Numbered from the stretch's first letter, positions 46,453-59,039 are shown. The stretch: 64,000 bases of DNA from Promerops cafer (GCA_013398275.1 VZSE01014931.1:496001-560000), one strand, 5' to 3'. The notes: a model not told the origin generated them from the sequence alone. A program made the numbers and translations.

Positions 46453-47639
46453 TTAGTTCAAACTGAGTGGTCAGATAAATAAGAATGAATCATGACTGTG
46501 AGTTCCCTTTTATTTCCAAAGGGCAATTTTTTTTTTTTTTTCAAGAAAAGAAATCAGTAAGTCAGCTGGACTTAGGAAATTAGAGACTTTAAAGGAGGGG
46601 GAGCTGCCTAATACATTTAAATAATACATTCAAGCAGGTACTGCAAAATGATTTGTAATTTGCATCCTAGGAAAAGAGAGTAAACCTGAGGAGATGAATG
46701 AGCAAGTATTTTTAAAACCTTAACTTTAAAAATGTCTCAGCCACAAGCAGAGAACCTAGAAGGAACAGAGGAGGGCAGAAGCAGCACATTGTCTGCAGTA
46801 TTAACAAATTTCTGAATGCTGCCATCCCTAAATACAAAGATCAAAGGAATCATTTGTGGTGGCACTACAGAGCAGATGTGAGGTGAGTGAAGACAAGAGG
46901 AGCTGTGAGGCTGCAAAGGAGTTGTGAGTATTTTAAGGCAACTGCAGTTAAAGGAGCCTTCCTCTCTCCCTGAAACATGTCAATCACTCAATCACTGTCA
47001 TCTCAAAATGCAGATCTGGGTCTGTTTCCCTCCACCTCCAAAGGAACTACAAAAGTGCCCTGTATCTACTTTGAACACAAAGCAGACACCCATCTGTGCC
47101 TCTCAGGCCACTTCTTGGCAAGTGTGAAAGGGGCATTCCTGCCTTTGGGAGGCAAAACAAATAATCAGGACTAGGAGTGGGATCTGAGAGAAAGGTCTAT
47201 GCTTCTTCTCTGACTGACATCCAGAGGAGCAGAGGGTAGGAGCAGCATTTCCCAGTGTTTAAGGAACATATTCATGCAGCAGTGGCAGCTGCCCTGCCCA
47301 TTTGTGTTGGCAATCACAGCAAGGCCAGCTCTGCAGAGGTTGGCATAAGCCAAGAAAGCCATAGGTCTGTGGACCTTTTACTACCCCCCAGCAGTCTGCT
47401 GCACTTGATAACCACCTAGGCCACCTGCACATCAAGGCAGCCTCGAAAAGGGGATTAAGTAACAAAGCAAGGTATGTCTTGGGAGGTCAGAAAGTGCAGG
47501 GATGAAGTGAGAATTGCTAGTAGTCAAACTGAGTCAGTTCCTGCAAAGGAAATGAAACAGGAAGGATCCTTAAGACTACAAGTGAAAAAAAAAAAAAAAC
47601 AAACCAAAAACTGGAACCTCTGCATGTAGTGGGAAAAAT
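46453..47639. other. Unique non-coding DNA with T- and A-runs
   Basis: T14 lies near 46528-46541 and an A-run near 47586-47600. No gene is recognised. Frames at 46924-47174 plus and 47171-47465 minus have no splice-bounded support. Confidence 0.5.
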
Positions 47640-48240
47640 TTGCACACTTCTAAACTAGAGGGCTACTTTGCCCCTAAGAGCAGGGATACAGAGTGTGGGG
47701 GCAAAGTTATATGGACTAATGGGAATAAGTGTATTGAAAGGGCAATGATTGCATGCAAGATGGAAGCAATTCAGAGAGCTTACTGTGCTCAAACAAGGGA
47801 GGTCAGGAAACCACCCTCCCCAGACACTAAAAAAATAGGCCCATGAAATTGCAGGTCTGGTAGATGGGATTTTTAATAAATCTGTCCAATCACTGGGGGT
47901 TCCTCTGCCTGGATAATAGCAAATGTGGTACCCATATTTAAGAAAGTGAGGGAGAGCAATCTAGGCAGCCATGGACTTGTTATTTTGGCCTCAAGGGCAT
48001 AGATGGATTCAGAGCAAATTATGTCAGAAAGAATAATTGAAGACATGGAATAGAAAATGGGATATAGTGCAATATGCCATTATCAAAAAGAGATTGTGCC
48101 AGACTAACTCGATATCTGTCTTTGATAAGGTAACTGATGTTCTAGACAAGGGAAAAGTAGTAGATCTTCTCTATCTGTACTTCATTAAAATTTGGTTTGG
48201 TGCCACCTGGGAAATTATTAGTTAAATGAGAGAAGATGAG
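47640..48240 (+). mobile_element. Old CR1-clade LINE, reverse-transcriptase segment
   Basis: Words of the CR1 RT region appear in order: GCAAATGTGGTACCCATATT with TAAGAAAGTGAGGG, GGCAGCCATGGACTTGTTAT, AGAGATTGTGCCAGACTAAC, TTTGATAAGGTAACTGATGT and GTAGATCTTCTCTATCTGTA followed by CTTCATTAAAATTTGG (the Tyr-Leu-Asp-Phe type motif region). It covers a more upstream part of the element than the copy at 45.2 kb although it lies downstream, so it is a separate insertion or a rearranged piece. Non-functional. Confidence 0.6.
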
Positions 48241-50273
48241 GATTAGTATAAGGGTTGTGAGGTGAGTAAGGAATTGGTGTAAGAAGGGAAGGAGGCAGCT
48301 CTGCTGGAAAGAGATTGCTAGGCAAGTTCTTAAACCTCGATCTTGGGAAAATTGTTTTTAATGATAACTTTTGGCCTAAAATTAGGAGCGGATTAACAGG
48401 CAGCATCAACAACGCTTAGGATCACCAAAATATCACACAAGGTTTTGTGGAGATGATGTTAACAGGATTGTGAGGAAATGCAGCAGCACGATATGCAAGG
48501 CCACAGATTTGGGTGCTGTGAGCGAGCGTTTCACCTGCACACTGAAAACATCAGTTTGAAACAAGAAAACAGAAGACAGGCTGGCTTGTAGCAGTCAATC
48601 ACAGCTCGACTATGAGTTCACAAGCTGAGTGTGAGGATGTGTTCCATGGGAGACAGACACTGTGGAGTACCATGGTGGTTGTATATGGAGGTGTAGGTAT
48701 CATCTGGAACAGTCAGAGTTATTCTTGCCAGTCATTTGCAAGAGAGAATTAAAACTCTGGTAGCAAATACCAGTATGGAAAACCTGCATGATCAGGGAAG
48801 AGCAATCCCACCATACCATAGGAAAGGAGCCTGCCCTGTTCAGTTAGAAAAATAGAGACGCGTTGTGGGGGATACACACAATTACTCTCCGTAAAAACTT
48901 AATTGGGTCATACACAAGGGAAGGAGAAAAGCTAATTGAAGCCTGTGGTTCTCACAAAAGTGGTCAGCTAAACTTGTCCTGGGAATCAGAAGAGAGTAGA
49001 CTAGCCATAGATTTTCAAGGGCTGCAGTAGGGGCAGGCAGTGTGAGGTGCTATGAGCACGCTGTGTTGAGGGATGAGCCCGTACAACATGGTGAAACCAA
49101 GAGGCAAAGCTCAGAGCCCCAGAAGGTCAGTGTCTCCCATCACACCCTAGAGAGGCTGGCAAGCAATTTCAGGGTGTGTGTAATTAATGCCTGGGTCCCA
49201 AGGAGCTGTATCACTGCCAGTGATATCTATCAGCATATCTAAAGGTGTCAAATCCATGTCTGCTCTCCTGGGGCTGTGGCTCTCTCCCCTTGCCTGCAAG
49301 TACAGTAAAGATTTGCAGGGACAGAGGGGTGAAGCAGTTCCAGCAGGGTGGGAAAAACAAAACAGAGACCACAGAAAAACTCAGAGACCCTCCTTATCAT
49401 ACCAAGAGAAGAGGCAGCAGGATTTACATTCTTTTCCTTGCTCCTGGTATCTGTGCATTAACAGATACCTATAACACCTCTTCCTCATCCCAGTTGTGAA
49501 AGGAATTCCTTCCTAATGGGAGTGGAAAGAAGGGTGAGGTTGCAGCCCTTCCAGCTGGTCCAGTAAATTATCCTAAAATCTGTACTGGTTCCCTGGGATG
49601 TGCTGTGGTCAAGGTGTTGCACACCAATGATGGCACAACAGGCTGCATAGGGACTGGGGTGGTGTAAGCAGGGCAGATTTCTAACAGGACCAGACTCTCA
49701 CGAAATCAGGCTCTGCATATGTGTGAAACAGTCATGGTGATAAGAGAGCTGTTGATGGAAAGAGAACTACTATCCCTTGTGGGAATAGCAGGAGAAATAT
49801 CCACCCCATTGCCTTGTGCACTCAGAGGGAAATCCCACCTGCCACTAGCAATAGTGACTGATGGCTCTCCTGTACTGGTTGGTGGCTCTTTGCTAAAACT
49901 AGTGTAAACAGCACAGGTGCCATCACTGAGAACAGTCGCTCCTTCTATCCTTCATTCCCCAGGGATTTGCTCCTGTCATCCCCTTTTTTTAAGCTGGTGA
50001 AGAGAGTATCACAACCGCTCTTAGTCAAAAGAGGAGGGGGTGGAGGCCCATCTGGGCCCTTGGTTTGATTTCATATTTATGAAACAGCTTAAATGTCAGC
50101 TTGAGTGAAAAACGACACCTTCCCAAGCTCCTCATATTAATGCCTGTGGCTGCCACTGGTTTCTTTAGGAAGGCAGCTTGTGGTTTTTCCTCTTGCTCTG
50201 CCCCCAAAGGCTGCAGGGAAAGATGAATTGGACTGATAGATGAGACTGCAACTGCCGATAAACTGCTTTGCTG
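48241..50273. other. Unique DNA, possibly more decayed LINE sequence
   Basis: From 48241 to about 48960 the texture (AGAGAATTAAAACTCTGG, GAAATGCAGCAGCACG) resembles decayed LINE sequence, but I cannot match it. No gene is supported up to 50273. Confidence 0.4.
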
Positions 50274-50432
50274 ACAGGAGAGGGAGAGGGAGGTGGGGCG
50301 GGTCGCTGATGCTGAGGAAGGAGGGAAGGAGGGGAGATAGAGTGAAGGAGAAAAGAGAGAGAGGGGAGGATTGTGGAGAGGTGGGAAAGTGGTCTAAAGT
50401 GAAGGGGGAGAGAGATGGTGAGAGAGGATGTT
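50274..50432 (+). repeat. Long purine-rich tract with a G-quadruplex pattern
   Basis: About 160 bases dominated by G and A (GGGAGAGGGAGG, GAAGGAGGGAAGGAGGGGAG, AGAGAGAGGGGAGG, GAAGGGGGAGAGAGATGG). At 50282-50302 four G-runs (GGG, GGG, GGGG, GGG) have loops of 3, 4 and 1. Such polypurine strands can form triplex or quadruplex DNA. The matching minus-strand frame (50165-50548) is Ser/Pro/Leu-rich because of the tract and is not a gene. Confidence 0.75.
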
Positions 50433-53049
50433 TGACTATAAGGAGAAATATAAGAAATAAACTGGCACATGATAAGGTAAGAGAGATGCTGAGATGCAGT
50501 GGGAAAAATAAAAGTCATGGGCAAGGTCAAAATATACTGTGGAAGCATTAATTATGCACAGCAGTGTATATATGCATAAAGGAATAAATAAAAATACACC
50601 CACCATCAGAAGAGGAACCTCCTCCCAAGGTCTGTGCCAAGCCTTGTTCTGGGTTGCTGAAGACTGTGAATAATTTGAGACCCTTGTACTGCAGGTGTGT
50701 TTGTGTGACACACCAATGAATCCTGAAGAGACACCCAAGGCAAAGCTGAGCCAGGCAATTCTGGAAGCTGACAGGTCTCCTGGGTACTGTGTTGCAAGCA
50801 TGGTCAGCTAGCCAGGGCAAGTTTCCCAAAAGTGCTTCTCTCCATGGCTGCACACTAATACAGAAACCTGAGCTTGCTTGGGCATAACTTGGGTATCTTC
50901 ACGTTTCATGATGCACATCTGACAGGGATGGTTTGTCCTCCTATCCAGCTGCCTGAAGGGACTGAAGCAGAAGATGCTCTTATCAGACCAGTTTAAAAGG
51001 CTTCTGCCTGAATCCAGCTATACAAGCAGGTGATATGGGCCAGCAAAAGGTGAAGGCTGAGCCTTAAGTGGTGAATAAGAAAAGAGCTTCAAGTTCCTTG
51101 GAAAAAGAAAATTACCTGTTATCCTCTTTGGGAGGAGTCTGATACAGTCTTTTTCTTAATTACAAACCTAGAACCTGTTGGGTTGAGTCTGAAAAACATT
51201 GTTGGAAATGAGGATACTGGTACAGAGAAACAGCGGGAAAGCAGAGGAGGGCAAAACACCGTATATCTCGCACTATATGATGTGAGGGGTCTTTCCCCCT
51301 TGATGTGAGGGGTCAGGAAGTGAAAGGGATTCTTTTGGTCCCTCTGGGTTAGCCCTTCAGGGACAGAATTTGTCCCAGACAAGAATAAAGAAAGGTGAGG
51401 GCTCACTGTGAGTATGCTGGGGTAAGGGCCGACTCTCCTGCATTTGTATTCCAGGGTGGAGGCTCACCTGCCTTTTCACCAGCAGTCTCTGAAGGTGCCT
51501 GTGGAGTCTGGTGCTCTCAGCACGAACATCTGCTCCCTTTTCTGCTGCCTCTGGCTTTTGGTGAGCTTGTTGGTTGTTTTTTCACTTTAACCGAGAGATG
51601 TCTCTGAAGTCTTACTCTGTCTGGGTTCACGATGCTCAGTACCTCTATCAGCTGTTACAGTGTTTTGAGCATTATTCTTGGCAATAGCATATCACTCACT
51701 TTTCAGCATCTCAGTCAGTTCTTGTCACTTTTTTCTCCCTGATTGAGATACTAAAAAAGTCTGCTTCCATTTCATCTTTATCCCCCATGATCAGCTCTGT
51801 TTACAGACTCACTTCTTGATTTCTTTTTCTTGGCAAAGCTTGTTCCTGTGGTCTTTTTCTCCAGTGCTGCTGAGGATGTGAGTCCCTCTGTGCTGACTCT
51901 TTTGTGACATTTCTCACCTCTGTTCCATTTCCCTGTTTAATCATTCTCCTTCTTGCCATGGGTCATACTGGATTGGTTCCTGACATCACATTTGTACACC
52001 ATCTGCTGACTAATAACAAGCAAGGGCTTGGTTTCCACTGTCAACAAACCAGTCTAGTTTAAGAATATTTAATGATAATGAACCTTGCTTCTCAGAACTG
52101 GGCATGCAAGCCAGACCTGAGTGCTTCCCTTGTCACCTCTGTTCTTGCTGCCCAGGCTCTACAACACCCACTTTCTAACAGTTTAGAAGACTTTTTCTCC
52201 CATAGCTAAGATTCTTTGTTCTGCTGCTAAGTTGGACTCGATCTGGTTATTCCCTACCTGCTTGAAAGGCCTTATCCAAGTCCAAGAGAGGGTCCTATAC
52301 CTTTATGAGGCTCAGCCCAGCTGTGGAGAACGTGCCTCAGAAGGGGATTTTCCTTCTCTCTTTTGAGTGATTCTGAGCAGACTTTTGGTGAAAAAAACCT
52401 ACTTTTGTACCAGGGGATTAGCTATGTTTCCAGAAACATTCCCTGATATTGATGCTGCTTGGCCTGCAGGGTTCTGCTTCCATGCACCAAAGTTCTTCTT
52501 CCCTACAGCCCAAGGCAGCTGTGTACAAACTGCCTATGGAAAGCATCCCTGGCCTCTGTTAAAGCATAGACTGTGCCCAGGAGTCTTTTGGGATGCTGCT
52601 GGCTGGCCTGGGCCAAAACCATGCCAGGGGCCTCACCAGTGATTTGGTAATGTAGACAGCTGAGTTCCAGTTACTGGGAGTATCCCTGTGCCTTTATAAG
52701 TCACTAGCCAGGAAAAAAGAGGATCCATTTGTTTCATAGGATGCAGAACCCCGAGGCTTAACCAGTTTACATCTCAGTCCTGGCACCGAGTTATTATGCC
52801 AAGCTGCAAACTTCTGTTCAGATCAGGATTTCAAAACCCATCACAGATAAGGAGGGGTGAGTTGTTCCCAGGAGCTACATCTTGCCTCCTTGTTTGTCCT
52901 CCTGTACCAGTGACCTCAGCAGCATTCCTGGGAAAGCAGTCAGTTGTAAGGTGATGCAAATTAGACAGAGGGAGCCTCAAGCCAAAGAGGTTTCTCAGCA
53001 AAGCCCCTCCTGTGACTGCAGGGAAGGATGAGATCCTCTGCTTGGAGAC
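50433..53049. other. Unique non-coding DNA, no gene seen
   Basis: Overlapping frames at 50436-50853 minus have no family resemblance. A 13-base direct repeat (GATGTGAGGGGTC) lies at 51279-51291 and 51302-51314. A pyrimidine-rich stretch runs through 51540-51960. Confidence 0.5.
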
Positions 53050-53575
53050 AGCATCACTTGGGCTCCTAGCAGGTTGCAGCCTTCTGGAAAGGCTCACTGA
53101 GCAATGGGGTGGCTGCCTGATCCTGGGAGCGGGCAACTGGCACTGAGGCTGCATGTGGTCCAGATTGCAGTGCAACTCTAAGGCACCAGCCCTCTCCCAT
53201 GAATGGTGGCCAGGGAGCGGCAGGAGGCTTTGAGTCGAGCTCTCCATCTATCCCTGCTGCAGCTCTGCAATTACTGCTCGCACACAGCACGTGCCCAGTC
53301 CTCGTGGGACCAGGGAATTAGAGGCTCTAAGCGCTGGAAGGAAGGGAAGTGCTAAGGCTGCAGCCTGGGAGCAAACGAGGAGCTGATTCTGGGGATGAGG
53401 GCTCCTGGCCTCCCTGCTCTCCCAGAAAAGCCTCGCCAGCAGCATCTGCTGCAAGCACGCAGGGAAGCAGGCAAGCTCCGGCTGTCTCCAGGTGGAGCTT
53501 TTACTCCAGCTCCTGCACGGCACTGGCTGAGCTCTGCAAAGGACACAGCGATGCACAATGTGAAATTACCTCGGT
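53050..53575. other. GC-richer patch with scattered CpG
   Basis: The block is richer in G, C and CpG than its neighbours (GAGCGGGC, CTAAGCGCTGG, AACGAGG, CCTCGCC, CACGCAGGG, CTCCGGC, CAGCGATG), but clearly weaker than the cluster at 18.5 kb. Many overlapping frames on both strands follow from the low AT content. No splice-bounded frame stood out. It might be a weak regulatory element. Confidence 0.35.
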
Positions 53576-53860
53576 GCTTGAGCACACATGAGCCCTAAAC
53601 AAACCCCAGTCTAATGCTCAATCCCCATCCCACAAATCCTAATTAAACATCCACCAGTAATTCTTCTGTTAACCCTCTCCAGTCAGCGATGAGTTGCAAT
53701 CTTTTGAATTGGGCCTTCGGGCTCTTTACACTTCTGCTCTGGATCCCCTACCTAGAGGATTTAATTGAAGTGACCCAGTTTATGGCTGGGAAGGCAACAA
53801 AGAGTAACTTTCTGCTCCTTCCCCCATCATCCCTCTAATAACGTGTGTCAGCACTGGTAA
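53576..53860. promoter_or_regulatory. Candidate conserved non-coding element
   Basis: Repeat-free AT-rich sequence with CCTAATTAAACATCCACC, GTAATTCTTCTGTTAACC and CTCTAATAACGTGTGTCAGC. Homeodomain-like TAATTA and GTTAAC words are present. Conservation is inferred from style alone. Confidence 0.2.
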
Positions 53861-54960
53861 TATTGCTCTGCACTTTGGGGAGGTGGGAAGAGGCACTCTA
53901 AGATGCACAGGAGGACCTTTTCTCTCACCTTTTGCATATTTATTTTTCTTAAAAAAACCCAACAATTGCTCTATGGCTCCTTACTCTCAGAACGAGTTGG
54001 CACTCTTAGGGAAGAGTGAGCCAGGGCCTCCTATCTAAAATTGGTTTACAGGTGGGGAGAGCCCCAGGGTATAAACTGCCTCCTGTTTCCTCTGAGTAAG
54101 CAAAGGAGCAGGTCACATGAAACAGGTCAGGTATTTTGTGCTACAGTAGCCTTCTCTTAAAAATGAGCTTTCACGTGATGCCATGAAATTAGGATGTCAT
54201 CACTGATGTTTTTATTTTATTGATTGGGGGAAGGAAAATGGAACAAACAAAAGAGAACCAGGATGGAAGAAAGAGGTTAGACAACATTTAAACAGTACAC
54301 ATAATCATTTTCCTTTTGAAAAATTACTCACTTGCTGAGAAATAAACTTCCTTAATAAAAATAAAGGATCAAAATGAAACATAGCTATGATTTCATTATA
54401 ACTAGTGTGGTTATTGTATTGACCCGAGATGTTATGTCTGCATTTTTCTGCTGTGTTTAAAACCAGATTAACCAGATTATGGTTTTACCCAAGTCCAGCC
54501 AACCTCTTTTTGCTGGACCTTCTTTTGTGGCATTTATTCCTCATCCTCTTTCTGCAGCACTTGGCTCTGGAACTGTTTGTTTTAGGAAGCCATTTCCCTG
54601 CTGTAGAGAACAGACCACATTTAAAATTGTGTTTGTTAGGACATTAGCACCAGCTAGAGACAACATAAAAATTAACCAGGTTGTTACACTCAAGCTTGGG
54701 CTGGATTAGCCCCTTGCAAGCAGGGGGAAGAGAAGAGTGCAGTCAGTTTAGAAAAGAAGCAAGGAAACAGCCTGTAATTTTCATACTTGTAGAAAGGATC
54801 CAGGACCACCCAGTCTCTTACGGGGCAATTCAGTAGTCTTTTGGGGTCACTGTCAGTTCCTGCTGAACGTCTAGATAGGATCCAGCTTTGCAAGCCCCTC
54901 TTCATGTCGCTAGGTTGAGTCTCTCCCCTCCCTGCCTCTGCACTGCTTCCCTGCACACAG
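53861..54960. other. Unique non-coding DNA
   Basis: No gene is recognised; the plus-strand frames at 54429-54709 overlap each other and the minus-strand frame at 54690-54956 is unremarkable. Confidence 0.5.
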
Positions 54961-55460
54961 GGACAGGGCTGTGTGTAATTTCATATGACTTGCTCTAATA
55001 TTAATATCTCCATGTGCAGTAGTCATTGCAGTGAGAATAAACTGTTATTTTTTATTTTAAATGGTTAATATTCATCAAATGTTTATGAAAATACTTAACC
55101 CATAATGATGACAAACACAGTGCCTAATAAAGATGGAAGTGAAGATCCTCTTTGTGAATATGTAATCAGAAGAGTAAAGAAAATTACATTAAAAAGACTT
55201 CATTATGCCATTAAATGTGTGAAATGACTTTTTCTTCTCCTTTTTAATTTTAGCATATTTCTTTTTTTTTTTCCTTTTTAAATATCTCTGACACTTTCAT
55301 GAGACGGGTACATAAAGAGGCACTGGCTGCTGTAGCAAGAACAACTCTGACTGGTGGCATCCATCATTCTCATCGAAATATTCATTTCATCTATCATTAA
55401 GAGAAATCGACACCATTTCTACCAATGATTGTCATTTTTTTCCTTTATTTTCTGGAGGGA
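54961..55460. promoter_or_regulatory. Candidate conserved non-coding element, AT-rich
   Basis: A 500-base stretch without long frames or repeats, with words such as AAATGGTTAATATTCATCAA, CATAATGATGACAAACACAG, TAAATGTGTGAAATGAC and TACCAATGATTGTCATTTTT (the last an imperfect palindrome around TGATTGTCA). A T-run lies at 55261-55273. This is the typical texture of gene-desert regulatory elements near developmental genes, but no alignment was possible. Confidence 0.28.
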
Positions 55461-57530
55461 GAGAGACACATCCTTATTACAGTTTCAAATGTAAAGCATT
55501 GTTTCAAAATCCTCAGTAGAGCTGCAGGCCCAGAATCATTCCCCCTCAAACCAGGGCCTTATTGGTGTACAAGCACACGTGCATGTGATTTTGCCTGACC
55601 CCCTGGGGCTTGTAGCTGGCACTTCTGTAACTAACAGGATGAACTTCTGCTGTTTGAAATAGAAAAGGAAGGGCTTTTGATCAGCTCCTTTAGGGCCATA
55701 TATTGATACAAGCAGGCAAAACTGGGCCAGACCTCATAGTGTGTGTTCCCCCACCTAGGAAGCTGCCCAAAACTTCCCAGGACCACACCAGTCCTAAATG
55801 ATGTGCAAGCTCCCAGCTTGCTGATGCCCATCTTGCAGAATTGCACTGTGATGATAAATCTCTACAGCTTGAAGGAGGGAGCATGATCACCTACACAGGG
55901 GTTGTGACAGGCATCTCTGAGGACAAGGCTAAAAAGACGCCATTGAGCACAGCCCCACTGACCAAAAATAAATGTTCATGAGGAAGCACAGAGTGAGGTG
56001 CACCTGAAAGCCTGGAAGCCTCCCCAGCTGGCAGTGCCCAACCCCATGGAGCAGCTGGGGAGGAGCGGCTGCACAGCTCTGTTTTAAAGGGCAGCACAGC
56101 ACTTGTCCTCCCAGGGAAGAATTGGTAAGCAATCAGTTATGGATTTCTTTTAAGAAACAAGGAAAAGAAAAAAGAAAGTATTTATTTTAGTTGCATGTTA
56201 TTGGCAGTGTTAATTTAAACAATTAATGTTAGCTTTTGGCAAGAAACTCTAGCGGCTCTGTATTTAACATGCACCTTTATTGCAACAGCTCTCCAAAATA
56301 AATCATATTCTCTTCTATTTAGGCTCTCCTGTTGTACTCATCTCCTTGGCAGCCAAGTCTCACACCTCTACTGCACCACCCAAGGCATGTCACTTATGCA
56401 GAGGTCTAGGGTGTAGGACTGTTGCACTTACCAGGACTTTTTTTGAGAGGTATTTAAACTGACACTGACCCTTTACCCATTTCTGAAAGACAGGTCTTTT
56501 TGGTAAGATAGGCTTGCCAAATGCCAAACCTGATGGCCCCAAAATTATGAAAGATTTGTAGATCACTGGGGGTTTTTTGTCCATTTTGTATTTTCAGAAA
56601 TGTGGCCGCTGGGGACATTGTGTCCTTTCACAGCACTCTGCTGCTAGCTCTCCTTCAAAAGCTAGTGAGGGATTGTGATGAGAGGTGAGTCAAGCACAGG
56701 TATTCTTTGAATAAACAGCTTGTGAAGAAGACTTGAAGAGTTATGAGGGGGAGGAGGGTTCACAAACCAAACCTGTAATGAAGAGACTTCCCAATCAAAA
56801 TGTGATCAAAGAGGCTGCTGCCTTCTCTCAGCCTACTCCTTTCCATCTGAAACAGCTGATGAATGGTTATGTTGTGTTTGCAATTACAGTTCTCTGAAAG
56901 TGATAAATTATTGCGATTATTCCTAAATACAGGACTTTTACATGTATAATTAATACATAGAAGAGAATATCTGATAAGTGGTAGGCCACGTTCCAGTTCC
57001 ATTTACACCATAATAGATCTGGAGTAGCTCCAGCTGTCCCTGTTCATGGAAAGCGGCTGTTAAATTGGGCTTGCACACTTGGAATACCTTGCAGAAGTCT
57101 TCCATGTCAGAGCAACAGAGAATGCAGTACAGCTCATGCGTTTTAGCCCCCACATCCAAAAATCTCAATTCTAAGTTCTCTCTATCCTAATGATTGTCTG
57201 ACAACCTTATGAAGCGATAAGAGAGGGCTTATCTCTCACTGCTGTGTTCAGTAGCAAGTCCTACCCTGCCAGCTTTAGGCTCGGAGTGAAGCCTAGCCCT
57301 GAACTCACCTTATTGCAATAGGACATGTTTATGGAGCATGTACCAAATCACCAGCTGCTTGTGCCAAAGTACAAGACGTACAGCCTCTGCCACGAGAACC
57401 TGCTTCTCTCCTGCTGTCTGTCGGCGCTGAGGAAAAGCCAGTCCTACATTTCTTCCAGTTGAATGCTTTCCTAGAGCACAAGTGCTGTGCTCAGAGCTCA
57501 AAGTCTGTGATGTAAGGCTGGCACTCACAG
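55461..57530. other. Unique non-coding DNA, no supported gene
   Basis: The minus-strand frame 56950-57168 has an unusual Cys-rich peptide (CILCCSDMEDF) but no acceptor or donor. At 57307-57308 the minus strand carries the strong donor AAG/GTGAGT, yet all three frames before it hit stops within 140 bases, so only a non-coding exon could use it. Confidence 0.45.
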
Positions 57531-57580
57531 AAAAAAAAAAAAAAAACCAGCAAAAAAACCCCAACAAAAAACCAACAACC
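57531..57580 (+). repeat. A-rich low-complexity tract
   Basis: A16 followed by CCAGC, A7, CCCC and AACAAAAAACCAACAACC. It could be a decayed poly(A) tail, but no retroposed body precedes it. Confidence 0.7.
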
Positions 57581-57589
57581 CATCTCTAG

Positions 57590-57800
57590 ACACAGAGTCA
57601 GCATAAGAATAAGAAAAAGAAATTGTACAGTAATGTAGTCTCCTGACACGGTTACCCATTAATGCCAGCTTTAAAGGTTAATGCAATTTAACTCGCTCTC
57701 GGCTATTACTCTGAAATAACATGCCAAAGCCTTCTCTATAAGCAGATAACAGATAAGGATGCTTTATGATAAACACCCACAATAAAGCTCCAGAACTTCA
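57590..57800. promoter_or_regulatory. Candidate regulatory element with paired GATA sites
   Basis: AGATAA at 57744-57749 and again at 57751-57756 (AGATAACAGATAAGG) gives two GATA-factor sites seven bases apart on the same strand. Nearby are GGTTAATGCAATTTAACTCG, CACGGTTACCCATTAATGCC and TTTATGATAAACACCC (forkhead-like TAAACA). The segment is repeat-free and has no long frame. Function is inferred. Confidence 0.33.
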
Positions 57801-59039
57801 CAGTGTTATGCTTGCAAGAGTGGCAGATTTGCCTTTATTTGTGCATGTGTGTGTATGGAGGAAAGCAGAGAGGAGAGAAGAGAGCTGGAAGAAGAATTCT
57901 TGGCTCTTAGACTATCAGATAGCTTGATAAATCTGTCTTGTGTGTGTTCCTTCTTGCCAATACAATGGAAATGAATTGACATATCGCATGTCTGCTGCAA
58001 GTTAAGCTTCCTTCTGCACTGGCAGAAACAAAGGTGCTGCTCTACAACCCACTCATGAGAATATTTGTTGGGTTTTATTTATATATTTGTCTTTTTACAA
58101 GGCAAAACCCATCAACTTTACTGTATAGCAGCAAAATGTAGAGCTTTATCTGTTCCTCCACCTTCTGTTTTAAAGTTCTGCAAAATGCTTCAATGTTGAA
58201 GTTCTTCTTCAACATAATAACTAAAAGAAAAAGCATAATCACATTTCACGACAGAAAGTAGTAAAGTAGTGAGGCAACTTAGTGCAGGACTTACTTCATC
58301 TCTTTGTGGAATACGCAGAAAATACATAAGCACACACTGCCTCAGGATTATTGTAACATCTCATTAATATTCCTAAAGCACTCCAAGATCTTCCATTATA
58401 TTCTTTAGCAGGTTAAAGGACAATATTTGCATGTCTATGGGACAGTGAAATATTTTTATTAAAAAATATTAGCCTTAAAATTTTAGGGCTCAAAAAAGAC
58501 ACCGTGGGTTTTGTATGTCAAACACATACATATCCAACACACACACATGCACACCCAAGCGTGAGGGGAGTGCTAATTCTTAAATTACTGAGCGAAAAGC
58601 ACCGCACCCTGGAGGGACAATCCACGAGTTCTGCTGCAGAGGGCCTGTCCAGGACTCACGAGACAAATCCAACCACCCTGCCTTCCTTGCACTCAGGTGC
58701 CCTCTGGCCAGTGTGACGCCGCCAGTCCTGCTTTTGCCAAAACGCTGACATTAGCAAGCAGTGTCAGAGACTTGCCATGAAGCTGAGAGGCCGAGCAAAG
58801 CCAGCGCGCTGTGATTTTGTACAGATGTGCCTTGCCTCAGCTTTCTGAATTCCCATTTTTCCTTTGAATTACCTTTTCTACAAAGCTGATTATGTCTTTA
58901 CGTTTGCAGGGAAGTTGGTTTTTTGCTTTTTTTTCTCCCTCCAGAATTGTCTGTTGTTCCTCAGGATGCTTTCATTTTTTCTTTTCAGCGTCTCCCTTTT
59001 CTGCTTCACATTTTCTTTGCCTTTTTGCTGGAATATGAC
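57801..59039. other. Unique DNA with a short CA-rich stretch
   Basis: CACACACACATGCACACCCA lies near 58540, too short and interrupted to be called a long microsatellite. AT-rich words around 58440-58490 include TATTTTTATTAAAAAATATT, a near-palindrome. T-rich frames at 58864-59129 are low complexity. Confidence 0.45.

Noticed and set aside
56950..57168. Cys-rich 72-codon minus-strand frame
   Set aside because: No acceptor or donor and no domain; AT-rich flanks suggest ordinary non-coding DNA.
57307..57450. Strong minus-strand donor AAG/GTGAGT suggesting an exon
   Set aside because: All three upstream frames contain stops close to the donor, and no convincing acceptor was found.
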